Source: Centropus unirufus (Eukaryota; Chordata; Aves; Cuculiformes; Centropidae). From it: a stretch of DNA of 64,000 nt. A model generated the notes under the pieces. The model was not told where the DNA came from, made no database searches, and saw only the letters and a program-made list of their open reading frames with translations. Of the stretch, positions 51,350-64,000 are shown piece after piece. The DNA lies in contig VYZI01000012.1 in the NCBI GenBank assembly GCA_013397695.1, positions 6,398,372 through 6,462,371 of the forward strand, given 5' to 3'. Each line of letters opens with the position of its first letter. Position 1 is the stretch's first letter. Both the position numbers and the translations under genes were made by a program.

Positions 51350-51635
51350 TTATAAAGACATGAATGTAACAGGACAGGAAGTAACAGTTGTAAGCTGAAA
51401 GAGGGGAGATTTAGGTTAGATATTTAGAAGAAATTTTATGAGGGTGGTGAGACACTGGAAAAAATTGCCCAGAGAAGTCATGGATGTCCCATACCTGGAG
51501 ATGTTCAACACCAGGTTGGATGGGGCTTTGAGCAACCTGTTCTAGTAGGAAGGTGTCCCTGCCTGTGGCAGGGAGGAGGTGGAACTAAGTGATCTTTAAT
51601 GTCCCTTCCAACCCAAACCATTCTGTGGCTCAATG
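51350..51635 (+). mobile_element. CR1 LINE 3' end
   Basis: This is the typical 3' terminal part of an avian CR1 element in plus orientation. It includes the AAGAGGGGAGATTTAGGTTA block, GGATGTCCCATACCTGGAGA, the TTCAACACCAGGTTGGATGG core and the end CCCTTCCAACCCAAACCATT. It is 5'-truncated, as most CR1 copies are, and carries only a few changes, so it is younger than the fragment at 46.3-47.5 kb. No coding capacity. Confidence 0.92.
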
Positions 51636-54600
51636 GTGGTGGAAGGGTTAATCCAAGCACAAACAGCAGCTCCCATGTGGCCCTGTCTCCAAAAAGGCTG
51701 TCTTTTCACAGGTAGAGAAAATGAGAAAACAGCTGCTAAAGAGAGAAAAGATGCTGCGCAGAAATAGTATTGGAGAACTCCTCTGGGCTTGCATTGAGTC
51801 ACTGGAGCAAGTTTGTTCTTAATTGTGTTTGAAATGCCTCCAAAGAGAAACAAGTTATTTTGGAGAAGAATGTTTTTATATGGAGCATCGAAGAGATCAG
51901 TTGCCAGTACAAGAGCACACCAAGAGGGAACACTGAATGACAACGGGAGACTGTATTACTGGTTATCACACAGGACAGCAATCAATGTTAGAATCTTGTT
52001 AATGCTGCTATGCCTTAATGTAAACATTTTTAAAAGTCAAACGAACTAAGGAAACCCACATAAGCATAATTGATCTGTTCATTCCCCTGCCCCAGCCAAT
52101 TCAGAGAATGAGTTTTCTCTCCTCCCAACCTGCATCTGGTTGTGCAAGTAACAAGTCAGTTTGCATCAGGATTTCAAACATCTGGAAAACCCAGAAAATG
52201 TTCAAATCAAGTTGAATTTGGCTCCGTGACTGCGAACAGCAAATGCAAATCTGGTTACAGGCTGTTCACTCACAGCAGGACAGAGAGAGCAAGGGAACTG
52301 CTGGGACCTTTAGTAAAGCAACCAGCAGAAAACTTGGCCTGGCTTTCCATCAAATGTCCATGCTTTCTCTGACCTCAGAAGGAGAGGTTGAAAGGCTGTC
52401 TTTGCCTGCTCTTGTTTTCTCCATTTTTCTCCCCAGAAAATTCTAAAATGCTTATCCAACTGCTGGGTTTCAATGCTGTCTATGCCAAAAAGACTGGAAC
52501 TTCTTTACAGTTGTTCTTGAAGTTTGTTTATTCTGAAACAACACAGACAAAGAAAACTGATAACCTGAATAACCTGGTAAACTTCAATTTGACATTATTG
52601 GAAGTGCTGTTAGCCAAAATAAAGGGATTATTTTAGAGCAGAGGAATGCCTCTATTACTATATGCCTTGCTAAACACTCACAGATGTGGATACTAAGGCT
52701 GCAGGAAGTTTATCAGGGATCTATCCCGACTCAGACCATGCTGTACTGGGCAACAGTCCTGAATACAAAAAAATTAAATAAGAACTACACACCACCAAAA
52801 CACCTACACTCAGAAATCTTGAATCTTCTTAGACAAACCAGCCCAAAGCTTCATCCAGGTCTACATTAACTAATGAACCCAAAACATTGAAGTCTTACAG
52901 AAACCCTGACAGCCACAAATCGTGGCTTCAAGAGGCAAAATCCACCAGCTTTTAAAGGTTAATTTCTAGGCCACATGGAAGATGTTTTATTGGTATGGCT
53001 CAGCTGGCTCCATTATTAATTTCGTGGGTTACAAAACTGTTGGTACATTCTCACTGTGCTCTGTGCTGGGACATTAAGCTGTGGGAATTTTCCTCTCAAC
53101 ACTGGCATTTCACTGTCTGCTTCTGTTGATTATTCAAATTGCATTAGATGTCAAGGCTTGCTAGATTCAAAGACCTCACTAAGATGAAGGCACTTATATT
53201 CATCACAGACAATGCCAAAGAAATGAGTACAAAAGCTACACCATCCCTCAGGATAACAAGTGAATGGTATGATGTAAAGTATATCCAACACCATGCTTTA
53301 TTTGAAAATCTCTTGAAATGTCATAATAGCTTAGTCTTAGTAGGGCAAGGTGAGGAGGAGAGGGAAATCCATCCAGTTTCAAGATCACGCTCTGCAGCCA
53401 GAGCTCAGTGAAATGCACTGGTTTTTTTGGCCTTTGCCTTTATGATTCAAACCTAGTACATTTCTGCAGTGCAAACATGCCCCCACCCTGTAAAGTGGGA
53501 GGCATTTACATAGAAGAGGAGCAAACTAAGAAATTGCACTTCAATCTCCAGCTCCAAAGAGACCTCGGTGCCAGAATAGGTCCATCCCCCAACTGCCCTG
53601 GCAACTTGAGATATTCTCTACGGACAGATAACAGCTGGACCTAAAGTTAAGCAGCCTCATAGCCGCTTTTCTGTGCGTCCACCCAGCCTCCCTGGAGCCT
53701 GGTCTGCTGCTCTCCAAGGGAGCCTCATCCTTCCAGCCCACAAGATCTCCTGTACCAAGGGCAGACCTGCCTCAAAATCCCACAAGCAGCACCCTCCGTG
53801 CCCCCACATGCACAGGTAGACTCTCCAAAGCAGAGATATTTGATCTCGTGCCTTTAGTCAGGCACAAACAATGGAAAAGAACTCTCACAGCCAGAAAAAA
53901 AAATTTGCCTTTTTAACAAGAAAAATAAAAGAAATAGTAGAGATTGCCAAATTATTCTCTTGGCTAACCACTTTAGCCTCATTTACTCAAAATAAGTGAA
54001 TATCTTATGTGATTCTGTCCTAAAAGCAGCTGAATGCCAGAGACATTGATCTTGGCTCCAGCCTTTGTGTTTGTAGGGTTTGGATCTATTCTGTTTTGGC
54101 ACATCATTGTTTCTATTTGTGTCAAATGCCACTTTCTCTTTTGGTTTTGTTTGCTTAGTCCATTAGAGGGTAAGTGCCAGCCTAAATACTTGGGGTAGCT
54201 GAATTCCCATAGGAGGGGACATTCTCAATTTCCTAGAGCATTCCAGGAGACTTCCAGGGGACACAGAACGAGCAACTAAAGCGGAAAGCTATTTCTACAT
54301 GGACTAACTGCATTGTTTCTATACTTAAATGACTACAGATATCCTTGCTCACCCATCAGCCCAGTGAGACCAAACTATGTTGGCAGTGAAACAGCAGGGG
54401 GTATATCTCGACACTGGTGGGCTGTAATCACAACTTCAGTTTGAGACAATAGCTCTGTCAAATGCCAGAAGGAAAAAACCTCTGCCCTGCACAAGCCTCA
54501 GACTCCTTAAATTTAAAGACTACTGATAAATTAAAAAAAATCTGACCTGAGCATCCTCATTCTTTTATTTCTCATATCTTCTCCAAAAACACTGGACATT

Positions 54601-57600
54601 GTCTCTAAGTCCCTGCACATGCTCTAGAAAACAAGTACAAAGCATTTTTCCCCCTTCTAGAACAATACACTGTAAAAAGACACATTAATCACAGAGCTCA
54701 CATTCATTTATTCACGCCATTATAGACACGAAATATTCTTTAGTTTTGAAGGTTTCTTTCTTTAGGAAATGAAGGCTAAGGTGCCAAAAGACAAAAAGAA
54801 ACAAGGAAAAGGAAATAAAAAAGCTACATCAAAATAATAAACACAGGAGAACATTGAGCCACACACTCATGGATTTCTTGCCATAATCACTTGAAAGACT
54901 TCCACAACTGAAACCAGGACAGAGTAAAAGGAATTAAAATCCTAAATGAACATACTGAACAATTAAAAACAATATAAGAGTGAAGAGAAATGCTGATTAA
55001 AGAAACTTAGCTGTAATCCCAAGATATTGCCACTATCTACAATGACTCGAGCACTTCTCAGGGCAGGACTTATCCTTCCCTTGTTGGGCAGCACAAGAAC
55101 AGGGGTCCTCTTTGGGTCACAGGCACTGACTGGCTTGTTCAGATCCATTTGTGTCCCCAGCACTGCAACGGGGGGGCAGACAGGCAAGGAGGCAGGAGTG
55201 AGCTCAAAAAACATTTTCTCTACTCTTAAGACCATTGTACACTATTGGAAGTTTAAAAGGCACCTGCTCCCAGCTTTTGAGAGAGGAGGCTCTCCATGGG
55301 CTCTGAATCTGGGTAGTAGATCCCCAATGGAGAAGCCATCGGTTGCCCATCTGTCCCTCAATGCTGTGACACCAGAAGTAAAGACGTACTTCTTCCTGAG
55401 AAAAGTCAGAAAATGAAGACCAGTTCCAAACATGAAATGACTTGGAGGGAAGCTGGTGTCCCAGGTCCACCAAGCTCATTTGCATTTCAGCTAAGCTAAG
55501 GAGGATTGTTGGTGTCTGCCGGTATCAAAGACAAGCATGGAATTTTGCAGCTTGCAGACAAAACCTGGTACCCTCTCAGCTGAGCAGATCCCCTTGGTCC
55601 AGGCCAGATGAAGCCGAGGGGGGTGGTTTTAATCGAGATATGGATCTGGAAGAGTGAAATGCCCTCACCCACAAGGCAACAATTAATTCTCAGCCTTTCC
55701 AAGTGTCCTTCCAGGGGTATGTTTTCAAGAATTCCTGCTCCCCAGCCATCAGCTCTCCTCACTACCAAGACGGATGCTTTCACAGGTATTTATCCTTCTC
55801 ACTGTGGAAGACAATGCAGATTGACCCCTTTCTGCTACCTTTGGGAAAACAAGGATGTCTACACCACTCTGTCAGCCAGGGAGCAGAGGTCTCCTGTCAG
55901 ATAGGTGTCCTGGAACTGCTGAACAAGGAGAGGAGTGTTATTTTCCAACGCACATTACTATAAAATTTCACCATTAACAAAGCCAGAGGACACCACTTTG
56001 CCAGCATTTCTCATCCAGCCACAAACCACAGCTCCCAGGTGCTAGATTGTAGATGAGCAACATCATCTGCAAATGTCTAAAAGCAAGGGAAGAGACAAGC
56101 ACTGTGCTAGTTGCGAATTAAAACAAGCGAGTGTACATTAGTTCAGATTCAATGCTGAGGGGACAGCCAGCAATCCCTTCCCAAGGGGCAAATGGGGATG
56201 AGAAGTGTGAAAGCACCAAGGTGTGAACAGAGACAGCTTAGACCCACACCATTTCCTAGAGAAGCCCACCCATTTCCCAGCTCAGCCTGCTTTGAAGATG
56301 ACTCAACACCAAGATTCAACCCAAGAGCACCAAAGACAATTAACCTATGTGGTTTATGGAGCAAGCAGCAGGAATAGACAAGAAAGTGGAAGGAAATGCA
56401 AGAGCTTCTTGTTGTCTATATTAAGAACCCAATAGGCTTGTGAACATCTCTTGTTGAAAGATATCATCCACAGGAACAGCAAACATTCTCAAAATATAAT
56501 TAGGTCTTGCCTACAAGAAGATGTCAGAGTGAAATAAAGGCATCTGATCCAAATTTGTCAAGCACCTCCCAGCATTGCCATAAAAGACAGTGCAATTTGA
56601 CAGAACTGTGACACATGAAGTCAAGACTCATCTGCAAACTGTAGATGATGAAGACATGAATAAGGGAATAAAAATCACCTGTAGAGATAGTGGTCTTAAT
56701 TAGTTTGTTACTTAAATGAATTCCTCCAAGGTACGGGCTGTTCTACAGGTTATTTACAAGTGACCAAAGACACCTAAGCTGCCAGTAATTTCTTGTAACA
56801 GCCAGAAAACACAGTAACCGATAAAGCAGAAGGTGAATGCAAGTTATTAAGTCTTCCAAAACTCCTTGTTCAAATTCCATGTTGGCCATTATTTTGTAGT
56901 TAATCTTCTGTCCATTTGTGGTAGTGAAGGAGGCAGATGTTTAATTAGTTTTAACAAAAAATTCCATTAAAAATTGTCTTGCTTCTATTGAACTAGATTT
57001 ATAACCTGTGTAGACGGACAATTGAAAAGCCACAGAAAAAATATTCTGTGGGGAATCCAAGAAAATCTGTTATCTCAGAACATTTTCTCCTACACTCTGG
57101 GACCTTCAAGGTCTGTAGACTCAGATAGAAAAAAAAAACACATGCATTTTTCAACTGTCACCATCACTTATTCACTTTACAAAGGAAAAAGAAAAGCCTA
57201 ATTACTCATGGGTGCCTTTTTAATTTGCAGGGTTAGCACTGTTTAAGAGAAAAAAAGAATAACACACTGATGAATTATCCTTCTATTTAGAGCAGTAAGA
57301 GATAGCAGCGTTTCCAAGCTGGTGGGTCCAGAGGGGACTGCTCAGGAAGCATTACAAACCTGAGTTACTCCAGCTTACTGCTAACATCACAGGGTTGCAT
57401 TCAGTTTTCAAACCTCTGCAGGTTTTGTTTACATGTTTTTAAGTAACATTTTACTCAGGGATTTGTTTCAAGTTTCCTCTGTCCAAGCAATCACATCAAG
57501 GCAATTTTTATACTCACCCTCCTCATGTCCAGCTTCCCCAGAATCCTCAATGCAACAGATGCAGCTAGCAGAGGCTTATGTTATTTTTCTTCTGTACTAA

Positions 57601-58439
57601 AAAAACCTCAAAAACTGAGCTAGACTAGGATCACTTATTTTTAATAAAAAATGTGTCCATCATAACCACCCAGCTGTGACAGGAAAACCCTCCACATGCA
57701 GACAAACTGCTGTTAACGAATAAATAAGTAAAACCTGTTTCAAGGTAGTTTTGCAATCATGTATTTTACTATTATAGTGGGGCACAGAAGGACCTGCAGT
57801 CCAGTTTATTTTGCCTCTTCAGCCTTCCCAGTGCCCCACACATGCTGCTGTGACCGAGAATGGATCTATCCCCAGTAGGCTGTTAGCACAATTTTCTACT
57901 TGTTGCAATTTTCATTCCTCTTCCCCTAATACTGCTATGAAACTCAATACCCTCCCTTAACCTAGAACATTTTAACATATGCAATAACATAAACTCCATG
58001 GTTAATTATTTGCAAATACCAACATATTTTGGGGCACTGGACAGCTACATCAATGCAAATTTGGCTTAGATATAAAACACAAGGAGCTGAAAGGACTTGC
58101 TTTTGATCACAGAAAAAGCCTGTAAGCACAATGAGACTTTGGCCTCTTTCAAGCTGCATTCCCCTGATTTCCCATATGAAGGGAAAAAAAAAAAAAAACG
58201 AACTGCAAAAACATTTCTTCCAGGGCAGATTTCAGCCTTACACAAAATTGAAATTTTTGACTTCTTTAAATAACACTACCCTCTGCCACAGCGAACAGCA
58301 AGCTACATTAGCCAAGACCATTTTTTAAACTGCTGTTATGAAAAATTGGTTTTTCTAGTAAACACAATCCTGTGTCTAGACAGGGCCTGAGAAGCATCCA
58401 CTAAAACTACCCGAAGAGAGATGTAGTGGCAACAAAGTT
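51636..58439. other. Intergenic DNA between two CR1 copies
   Basis: No coding exon, RNA gene or repeat was recognised, except a run of about 15 A at 58184-58198 near the end. Composition is average and open frames stay below about 130 codons. Confidence 0.6.
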
Positions 58440-58702
58440 CTCCTTCACACAAGAAAAAGTAAAAGTTTTAAGCTGAAAGAGGGCTGATTTAGATTAGATA
58501 TTGGGAAGAGATTTCTTTGCTGTGAGTGTGGGTAGGCACTGGCACAGATTGCTCAGAGAAGCTGCAGATGCCCCATCCCTAGAGGTGTTCAAGGAAAGGC
58601 TGGATAAGGCTTAGAGCCACTCGAGGTGTTCATTCCCATAGTGTGTGTGGGAGGTGAAACTAAATTATCTTTAAGGTCCCTTCCAATCCAAACCACTCTG
58701 AA
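58440..58702 (+). mobile_element. CR1 LINE 3' end
   Basis: A second 5'-truncated CR1 3' end in plus orientation, aligned over its whole length with the copy at 51.35 kb. It has AAGAGGGCTGATTTAGATTA, CCCATCCCTAGAGGTGTTCA, AAGGCTGGATAAGGCTTAGA and CCCTTCCAATCCAAACCACT. It is more diverged, with a damaged stretch where the other copy reads through the GTCCCTGCC block. Confidence 0.9.
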
Positions 58703-60399
58703 TCAGGCCTCTCCCTGCTCAAAAATGCCCAGATAGTTTAGATTATCCTTCTCCCTTTCTGAAATGCATCTTGTACTTGTGCCCAGGGCAGAAGTAGTTT
58801 AGATAGCATATATAAAAATAAATGATAACTATAGAGAAATAGGAGCAGCGTGGAGGGACTGGCATCTCCCAGAGTCTGTTAAGAAACATGGGACAAGCCG
58901 CACCGAATATCATATCAGGAAGGATGGAGTTTTTCTTTCTCCTCTTCTCCTCTGGGGAAACCCCACAGGCATCTCTTGCTCAGGTCTGAGGCACAGTGCC
59001 AGCGCTTCTTTTAAGAGAAACTTGTTTTCTGGCCAAACGTGGGGACTGAGAAAATCTGGTTAGTCAGAAAATGTCCTGCTTTCAATACTCCAGTGGGTGC
59101 TGTGTTTTTCTAAAGAGCTTCTTTACCTCCCATGAGAGCAACATACAGAAAGTGGCAGGAGTCCGTTTTCCACTCCCTCCTCCCCTTCCCTGAGCACATC
59201 CCATTTAACCAGCCTTCTTCAGGGACACTTCCATCCTCTTACTCTCCTGAACTTGTTGCTCCTATCTGGTGTCTCCATCATTGAAGTAACAGCTTGTAGG
59301 AAAAAGCATTTTTGGTATGGGGACCTGAGAAGCTATTGTGAATTAATCATCAAAAGAAAGATTATTTTACTGTACTGTCACTTATCTGCTCAGTCTTACC
59401 AGTGAAAATGGGTGGCGAGAGTGCTGCTTGCAGAGATTTGAAGTTCCCTGCATGGGCTGATAAGATGGGACATCGAAATATAAGGGAGAGAATAAGTGAA
59501 AGCTGCAAAGTGATGCTAAACGCCACAGTCAACCTGGGAATTTCCTACATCTCAGACATCACTTTTCAATGGGCGGATGAATTCCCCACTCAAAGTAGAG
59601 CTAAGATCCCTGAGCACAGGGAGGGGAATTGAAGAAAAACCCAGGAATGTTGGAAGAAGCATGTTCAGAGTGCTGATGGAGTTAAGATTCCAACTTGTCA
59701 ATAAGACTTGAATGTAGCCAGTGAGAGACAGTTGAGGAATGCGTGTGGTAATACAAAGATGCTGAGCAAGAGCCTTCAGGATCAAGATGGCTTTGGCAGG
59801 CTCCGAAGCCAGCCCTAGGCTAACAGAAACAGTGCTCCCTATACAAGCTGAAGTGAGCATCAAGATATAAAGACATATAAAGCGAAAGAGGCACAGGGCT
59901 CTGTGGCAGAAGGCGGGTTTAAAGCAAATCACTAAAGACTGGAAGATTATACCAGGAAAGAGTTACTGCATACCCTGCTTCTCTCAGTCTTCCCTGCACA
60001 ATCTCTGCAGGCAACCGTCTCAGACTGAGGTCCTGTGAAGGCAGCACCCATCATGGATGAGGAGTGGAGGGGAGCTGCCCAGTAGGAATGGAATGAAAAA
60101 AAAAAAAAATCAATGTAACTTAGTATGGACCCAAAATTAAATAAACACTTAGCTTCAATTTGCACTCCAAAAGGCAGATTTTGAGCTCTGGGACACAAAT
60201 AGGATGACTAATATGAATGAGTTAATAGAAATGGAAATCACCCCCATCTGAAGTGGAAGTAAAACCCAGAGCTTAATGCAATCAAGTTAGGGGGACTGGG
60301 TAATTCCTGAGGATAATGATAATTAAAAAAATAAATCTATCAAGGCATAAATGGCAGTTTGCTAGAGAAGAGCAAATGTAGAACTGTGTTTAAGAGAAG

Positions 60400-61200
60400 C
60401 CCATTATTCTGACTGCAATAGTGTGCAAGATTTCCTGAGCAAGTTATGAAGGGAACAATAATTAAAAGATACAGTTGTTAATGGAAAGCAGTATAAAAAG
60501 TAGCATGGGTTTACAAAAAGAAGCTCATGGCAGACTAAATCCAATAGCTTTCTTGGAAAAGATAGCTCATTTTCAACAGAGGAAGTGTGGTAGGTCTAAT
60601 CTATTTGGACATCTGTAAGGAACTTGGTAATAAAATTGCTTGGGAAATTGCTAGCTGGAACTAGGAAAAAAAAGAGCATTCTACAAGACTTGGTAGCAGG
60701 TGAGGAACCTGCCACCCAGGAGGAGACCAGGAAATGCACAAAGGGGATGTCAGTCCAGAGGAGGCTTGGCTCTGCAGCACTGACCTTGAGGACAACCTTT
60801 GTCCAGCACCTTCAGTGACAGCACTGGCTCAGGCAGGACAACTACAAACTGATGGCAATAGGGTGGGAGTGACCAGCTTCAGCAAGGCCCGACCTTACTA
60901 TCCAGGGGCCACAGAATGACCTCCAGAGCTGAGGTAGCATAAGAAACCCAAAGAGCTCTAAATTCAGTCCTGCATTTAGGCATTAATGAGCACCTGTGGT
61001 CTGACATAAGAAGTTATCAGTTGGAAAGGGAAGAGATTACCTGATCTCAGAGTATGAGACACAGCCATGAAAAAGAGAAATTCAGTCCTAAAATACGCCA
61101 CATCTGTAATTTCTGCTAGAAATTGCCCCAAACCTTTGCATAATGCAGAAAAGAGCAGCGAGGTGCCCAATAAGGAAGCGTGCACAATTTCATCACATTT
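60400..61200 (+). mobile_element. Old, decayed LINE fragment (CR1/L3-like)
   Basis: The plus strand retains AGCATGGGTTTACAAAAAGA, then CTCATGGCAGACTAAATCC, and a degenerate reverse transcriptase palm motif in the segment GATCTAATCTATTTGGACAT-like at about 60592-60612 (DLIYLD core). About 370 bases later, TTCAGTCCTGCATTTAGGCA matches the next block of such elements. The middle part is rearranged or too diverged to place. The ends are approximate and the family name is tentative. Confidence 0.55.
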
Positions 61201-64000
61201 TGGGAAGTTTGAATACCACCCAGCACTCAAATATGTTTGATGGCCTTTCCAGCCATGGCTATAAAAGCACCACCTTGAGGTCTGCACTACTGATCTAAAA
61301 ATCCGCCGACCAAGTCTCCTGAGCTTGTGCTTGTCTGTAAACAAACCACTAACAAGTCCCTCCTGGTGACACCCCAGTTCCAACCCAGCATTCACTAGCT
61401 GGGAGCAGCATCTCACCTGGCACAGATCAGCTGCCAACAAAACATTTGCCCCATGTTTTTTTCTTGTCCTCTTATCTTTTTTCTTAGACTAACCTTAAAT
61501 TAAAGCCACTGCTGAGTTTGTGGTTGGTGAAATTCAATGTTCACATCTCAGGTACATAATAAATACATGCAGAATGAACTTTTTTCAGGGAGTCTACAAA
61601 TTTGTTGTACATTGATGTTGACAAGGGCAGCAGCGTAGAAATCCTTAGTTTTAGAGAAGTTCCACAGAAACTGTCATAAAACACCCAATTTCTGATGCCA
61701 CCCAAGCCTGCAGTTCTCACAGCTGCAGAACAGCTTTGTTCCTCCACATGGTTTCAGTTCATTCTGTCAATTCTCTGCAAGCTCAGTTGCGTCACAGCAA
61801 ATGACAAGATGCAAAGTTTGCTTCATGCTGACAAAGGAAATCCAGATACTCCATATCTCCAGCTTTGAGTTATGAATACTGCTGGGGCACTGAAGGTGGG
61901 ACATTAAGCACATGGCAAACCATGTGCCCCATGGGGGGCAACAGCATCAGCCCCCACCATAGCTGGACTCACTTCAGTGATGTTTTGCAGCATTTTAAGC
62001 TGTTCCCCATAATTGAGAGGGAATCCCCCAACTGTTGCTGAGTATAGTTTAGAAAAAAAAGACACCCGTTGTCAGAGGAAGGAACCATTCTCTTGCCATC
62101 AGACAGGGAAACTTAGTGTGTATTTATGGCTGTTAATCAATACCATGGTGGCACCAATCAAACCCAACACCAATCTACTATGGAAGAGTCCAACACACAA
62201 CTTCCCCAGGCTATGCAAGGCAAGGCCAATACTAAACAGGAGTGACATTGGTCTGGACTACAACCTTGATGTGCTGCTGCTGGCAAGACCTTTCCACAAA
62301 GACACCTTCTCTTTGCCTTGCAGGAGCTCACTTACACCTTCAGTTTTCCCCAGGCACAATGGCTTTTTGGCTCCACAATTGCAAGCCAGTGCCCAGAAGG
62401 CACAATTTTCTTTGTATTACCAAAGTGGCAGGATACTTCAGCAGCATGAAAGTGTCTGTATGGCTATTAAAGGAATAAAATTAGGCAAAGGCTGCACACG
62501 CTGAGTGGTACTAAACTGCAATAAAATTCAAATCAGACCGCATTACATTGCACAAACTTCCCACTAAACCCACCCCAAGTAAGGTTATTAATCGGAAGTG
62601 ATTCAAGTGCTGTAGAGGGAAAAAAACAGTATGAAAATTCCTGAGAAATCCAATACATCATTTTCCCATCTCACAACGAACTTCACGCTGCTAGGAAGAT
62701 TTCCTATTTTGGGAACATCAGGCAGGCACATTCTGTCTCCATCCCAGCATGCTCTAATCAAAAGCATCCCAATCTCAGGTTCAGCAGCATGCGAGCAATC
62801 AAAGAGATTACAGAAGAGAAGCCCTGCAACAAGCAGCCTTAGCTGGGTCTCCTACCCTTCTGAAATGTAAGTGTCTTTGTGCTTTAACATCTCCTTCCAC
62901 TGCTGCACAGACCAGGCAGGAACAATAGTGACAAGGTGTGAGCAGTGTGGCCAAATCACGCTTTCCAGGGCATCATTCACTCAAGGGCACTAAAGATCAT
63001 TTTGTTTAATTGCATTTTCTGTGGTGTGTCTTGCAGCCGTACAGTGAAGAAAGTCAACAGAAGATCAAAAGCAAGGAGGGAAGGTGCTCAACCAGCCTGG
63101 AAAGCACCTGCAAAGAGTAACAGCACTTAAAATTAGTCTTTCCAACAGGAGACAGAAGACAGACAGACCAGTCCTGATGCAGTTTGTGGTTCAGGTGTTT
63201 TAAGAAAGGCTCAGCTAGGCAAAGACTCATGACTTCACCCACCGTGAAAGCAGAGGTTCAAATATTGCAAAGTTGAAATCAATGTCAATGAGCCAGAGCT
63301 CACTTTTCATTACAGAAATAACGAATAAACAGCTACTCCTCACAAAGGGCAATAGAAAACTTAACAAGACCATCTACAGTTTGAATCCGAACAAGCTTAA
63401 AATATATGAATACCACAAGCAGTTGATCTTTTATGATAAATGACAAAAATATTTTGGTTTTTCACCTTCTGTGATGAATATCTCCAACAAAATCAAATTG
63501 GTTTACATTAGTCCATGTATATCATCAGATCATACTGAGGTACCCTTCAGAAGGCAATTGAATAAAATTTTTAATCTTAGATGACATTCAAATGTAAGTA
63601 AACAGTTTTCTCACTATTAAAAATATCACTTTTCCTTAACAAGTTGCAGACACAATGACAGCTTTAAAGGAGATTGCAGTATTAAGCTGGACAAAGTGAC
63701 AGAGCTGACAGTAACTCTTCAGTGGTCTTTAGAAAAAGAAGTTTGCTCACAGAAGTTTAAGTCACTGTCTCAGAAGCTCTCTGGGAAAGATCAGCTATAC
63801 ATGAGGTTGTCAGAAATGTATAGGAGACTTTAAATCTTATATTCAACTTTCTGCAGATAAGAAACTGGTGCAGTTTATAAGCCAATCTCTTACTATTTCT
63901 GTTATTCTCTTAATTCCTATTAGCTTTTTGAGGGAATACAAGTAACTTGTCTTAGAACTTAATGTATAACTGAAACTATAGTTATAGGTAATGGCAATAC
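61201..64000. other. Intergenic DNA at the right edge
   Basis: I see nothing recognisable. The 163-codon open frame at 62013-62504 does not resemble a known protein and has no splice or start context that would support it. Confidence 0.6.

Noticed and set aside
62013..62504. 163-codon plus-strand open frame
   Set aside because: No recognisable domain and no exon signals that would support it.
36500..64000. Search for TMED3 exons upstream of MINAR1
   Set aside because: No p24-family sequence was seen on either strand; the neighbour must lie beyond the window or be absent.

Overview
The window is vertebrate nuclear DNA, most likely from a bird. It has large introns with GT/AG splice sites, one CpG island, few repeats, and CR1-type LINE 3' ends of the kind that dominate bird genomes (about 51.35-51.63 kb and 58.44-58.70 kb). 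The only protein-coding gene I can identify with confidence is MINAR1 (KIAA1024, also called UBTOR), on the minus strand.

Layout, in the direction of MINAR1 transcription (right to left): gene-poor upstream DNA at 36.5-64 kb carries two CR1 3' ends and two older, decayed LINE fragments. A CpG island at about 35.5-36.45 kb probably holds the promoter and a mostly noncoding first exon that ends at a consensus donor (35745). Intron 1 is about 6.5 kb. Exon 2 (coding 26858-29155) encodes residues 1-766, exon 3 (25104-25358) residues 767-851, and exon 4 (20856-21053) residues 852-916 plus the stop. A long 3' UTR follows, with a good poly(A) signal at 17209-17214. From about 17.2 kb to position 1 the DNA is intergenic and I recognise no gene in it.

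The three coding exons join in phase 0 at GT/AG sites and give exactly 916 residues, the length I recall for human MINAR1. The protein has a helical N-terminal domain, a long Ser/Asn-rich, probably disordered middle, a short coiled coil (about 588-636), a conserved juxtamembrane block, and one membrane helix at the extreme C-terminus. The family is reported to bind and stabilise Notch2 and to restrain mTOR signalling.

The observations most worth following up are: an LC8 dynein light chain-type TQT motif just before the coiled coil; two NPxY motifs; a tail-anchor architecture with basic flanks that is hard to reconcile with an extracellular N-terminus; and a 30-codon ORF for a single-helix microprotein in the probable first exon. 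I found no clearly new system such as a gene cluster. The flanks are ordinary gene-poor avian DNA.
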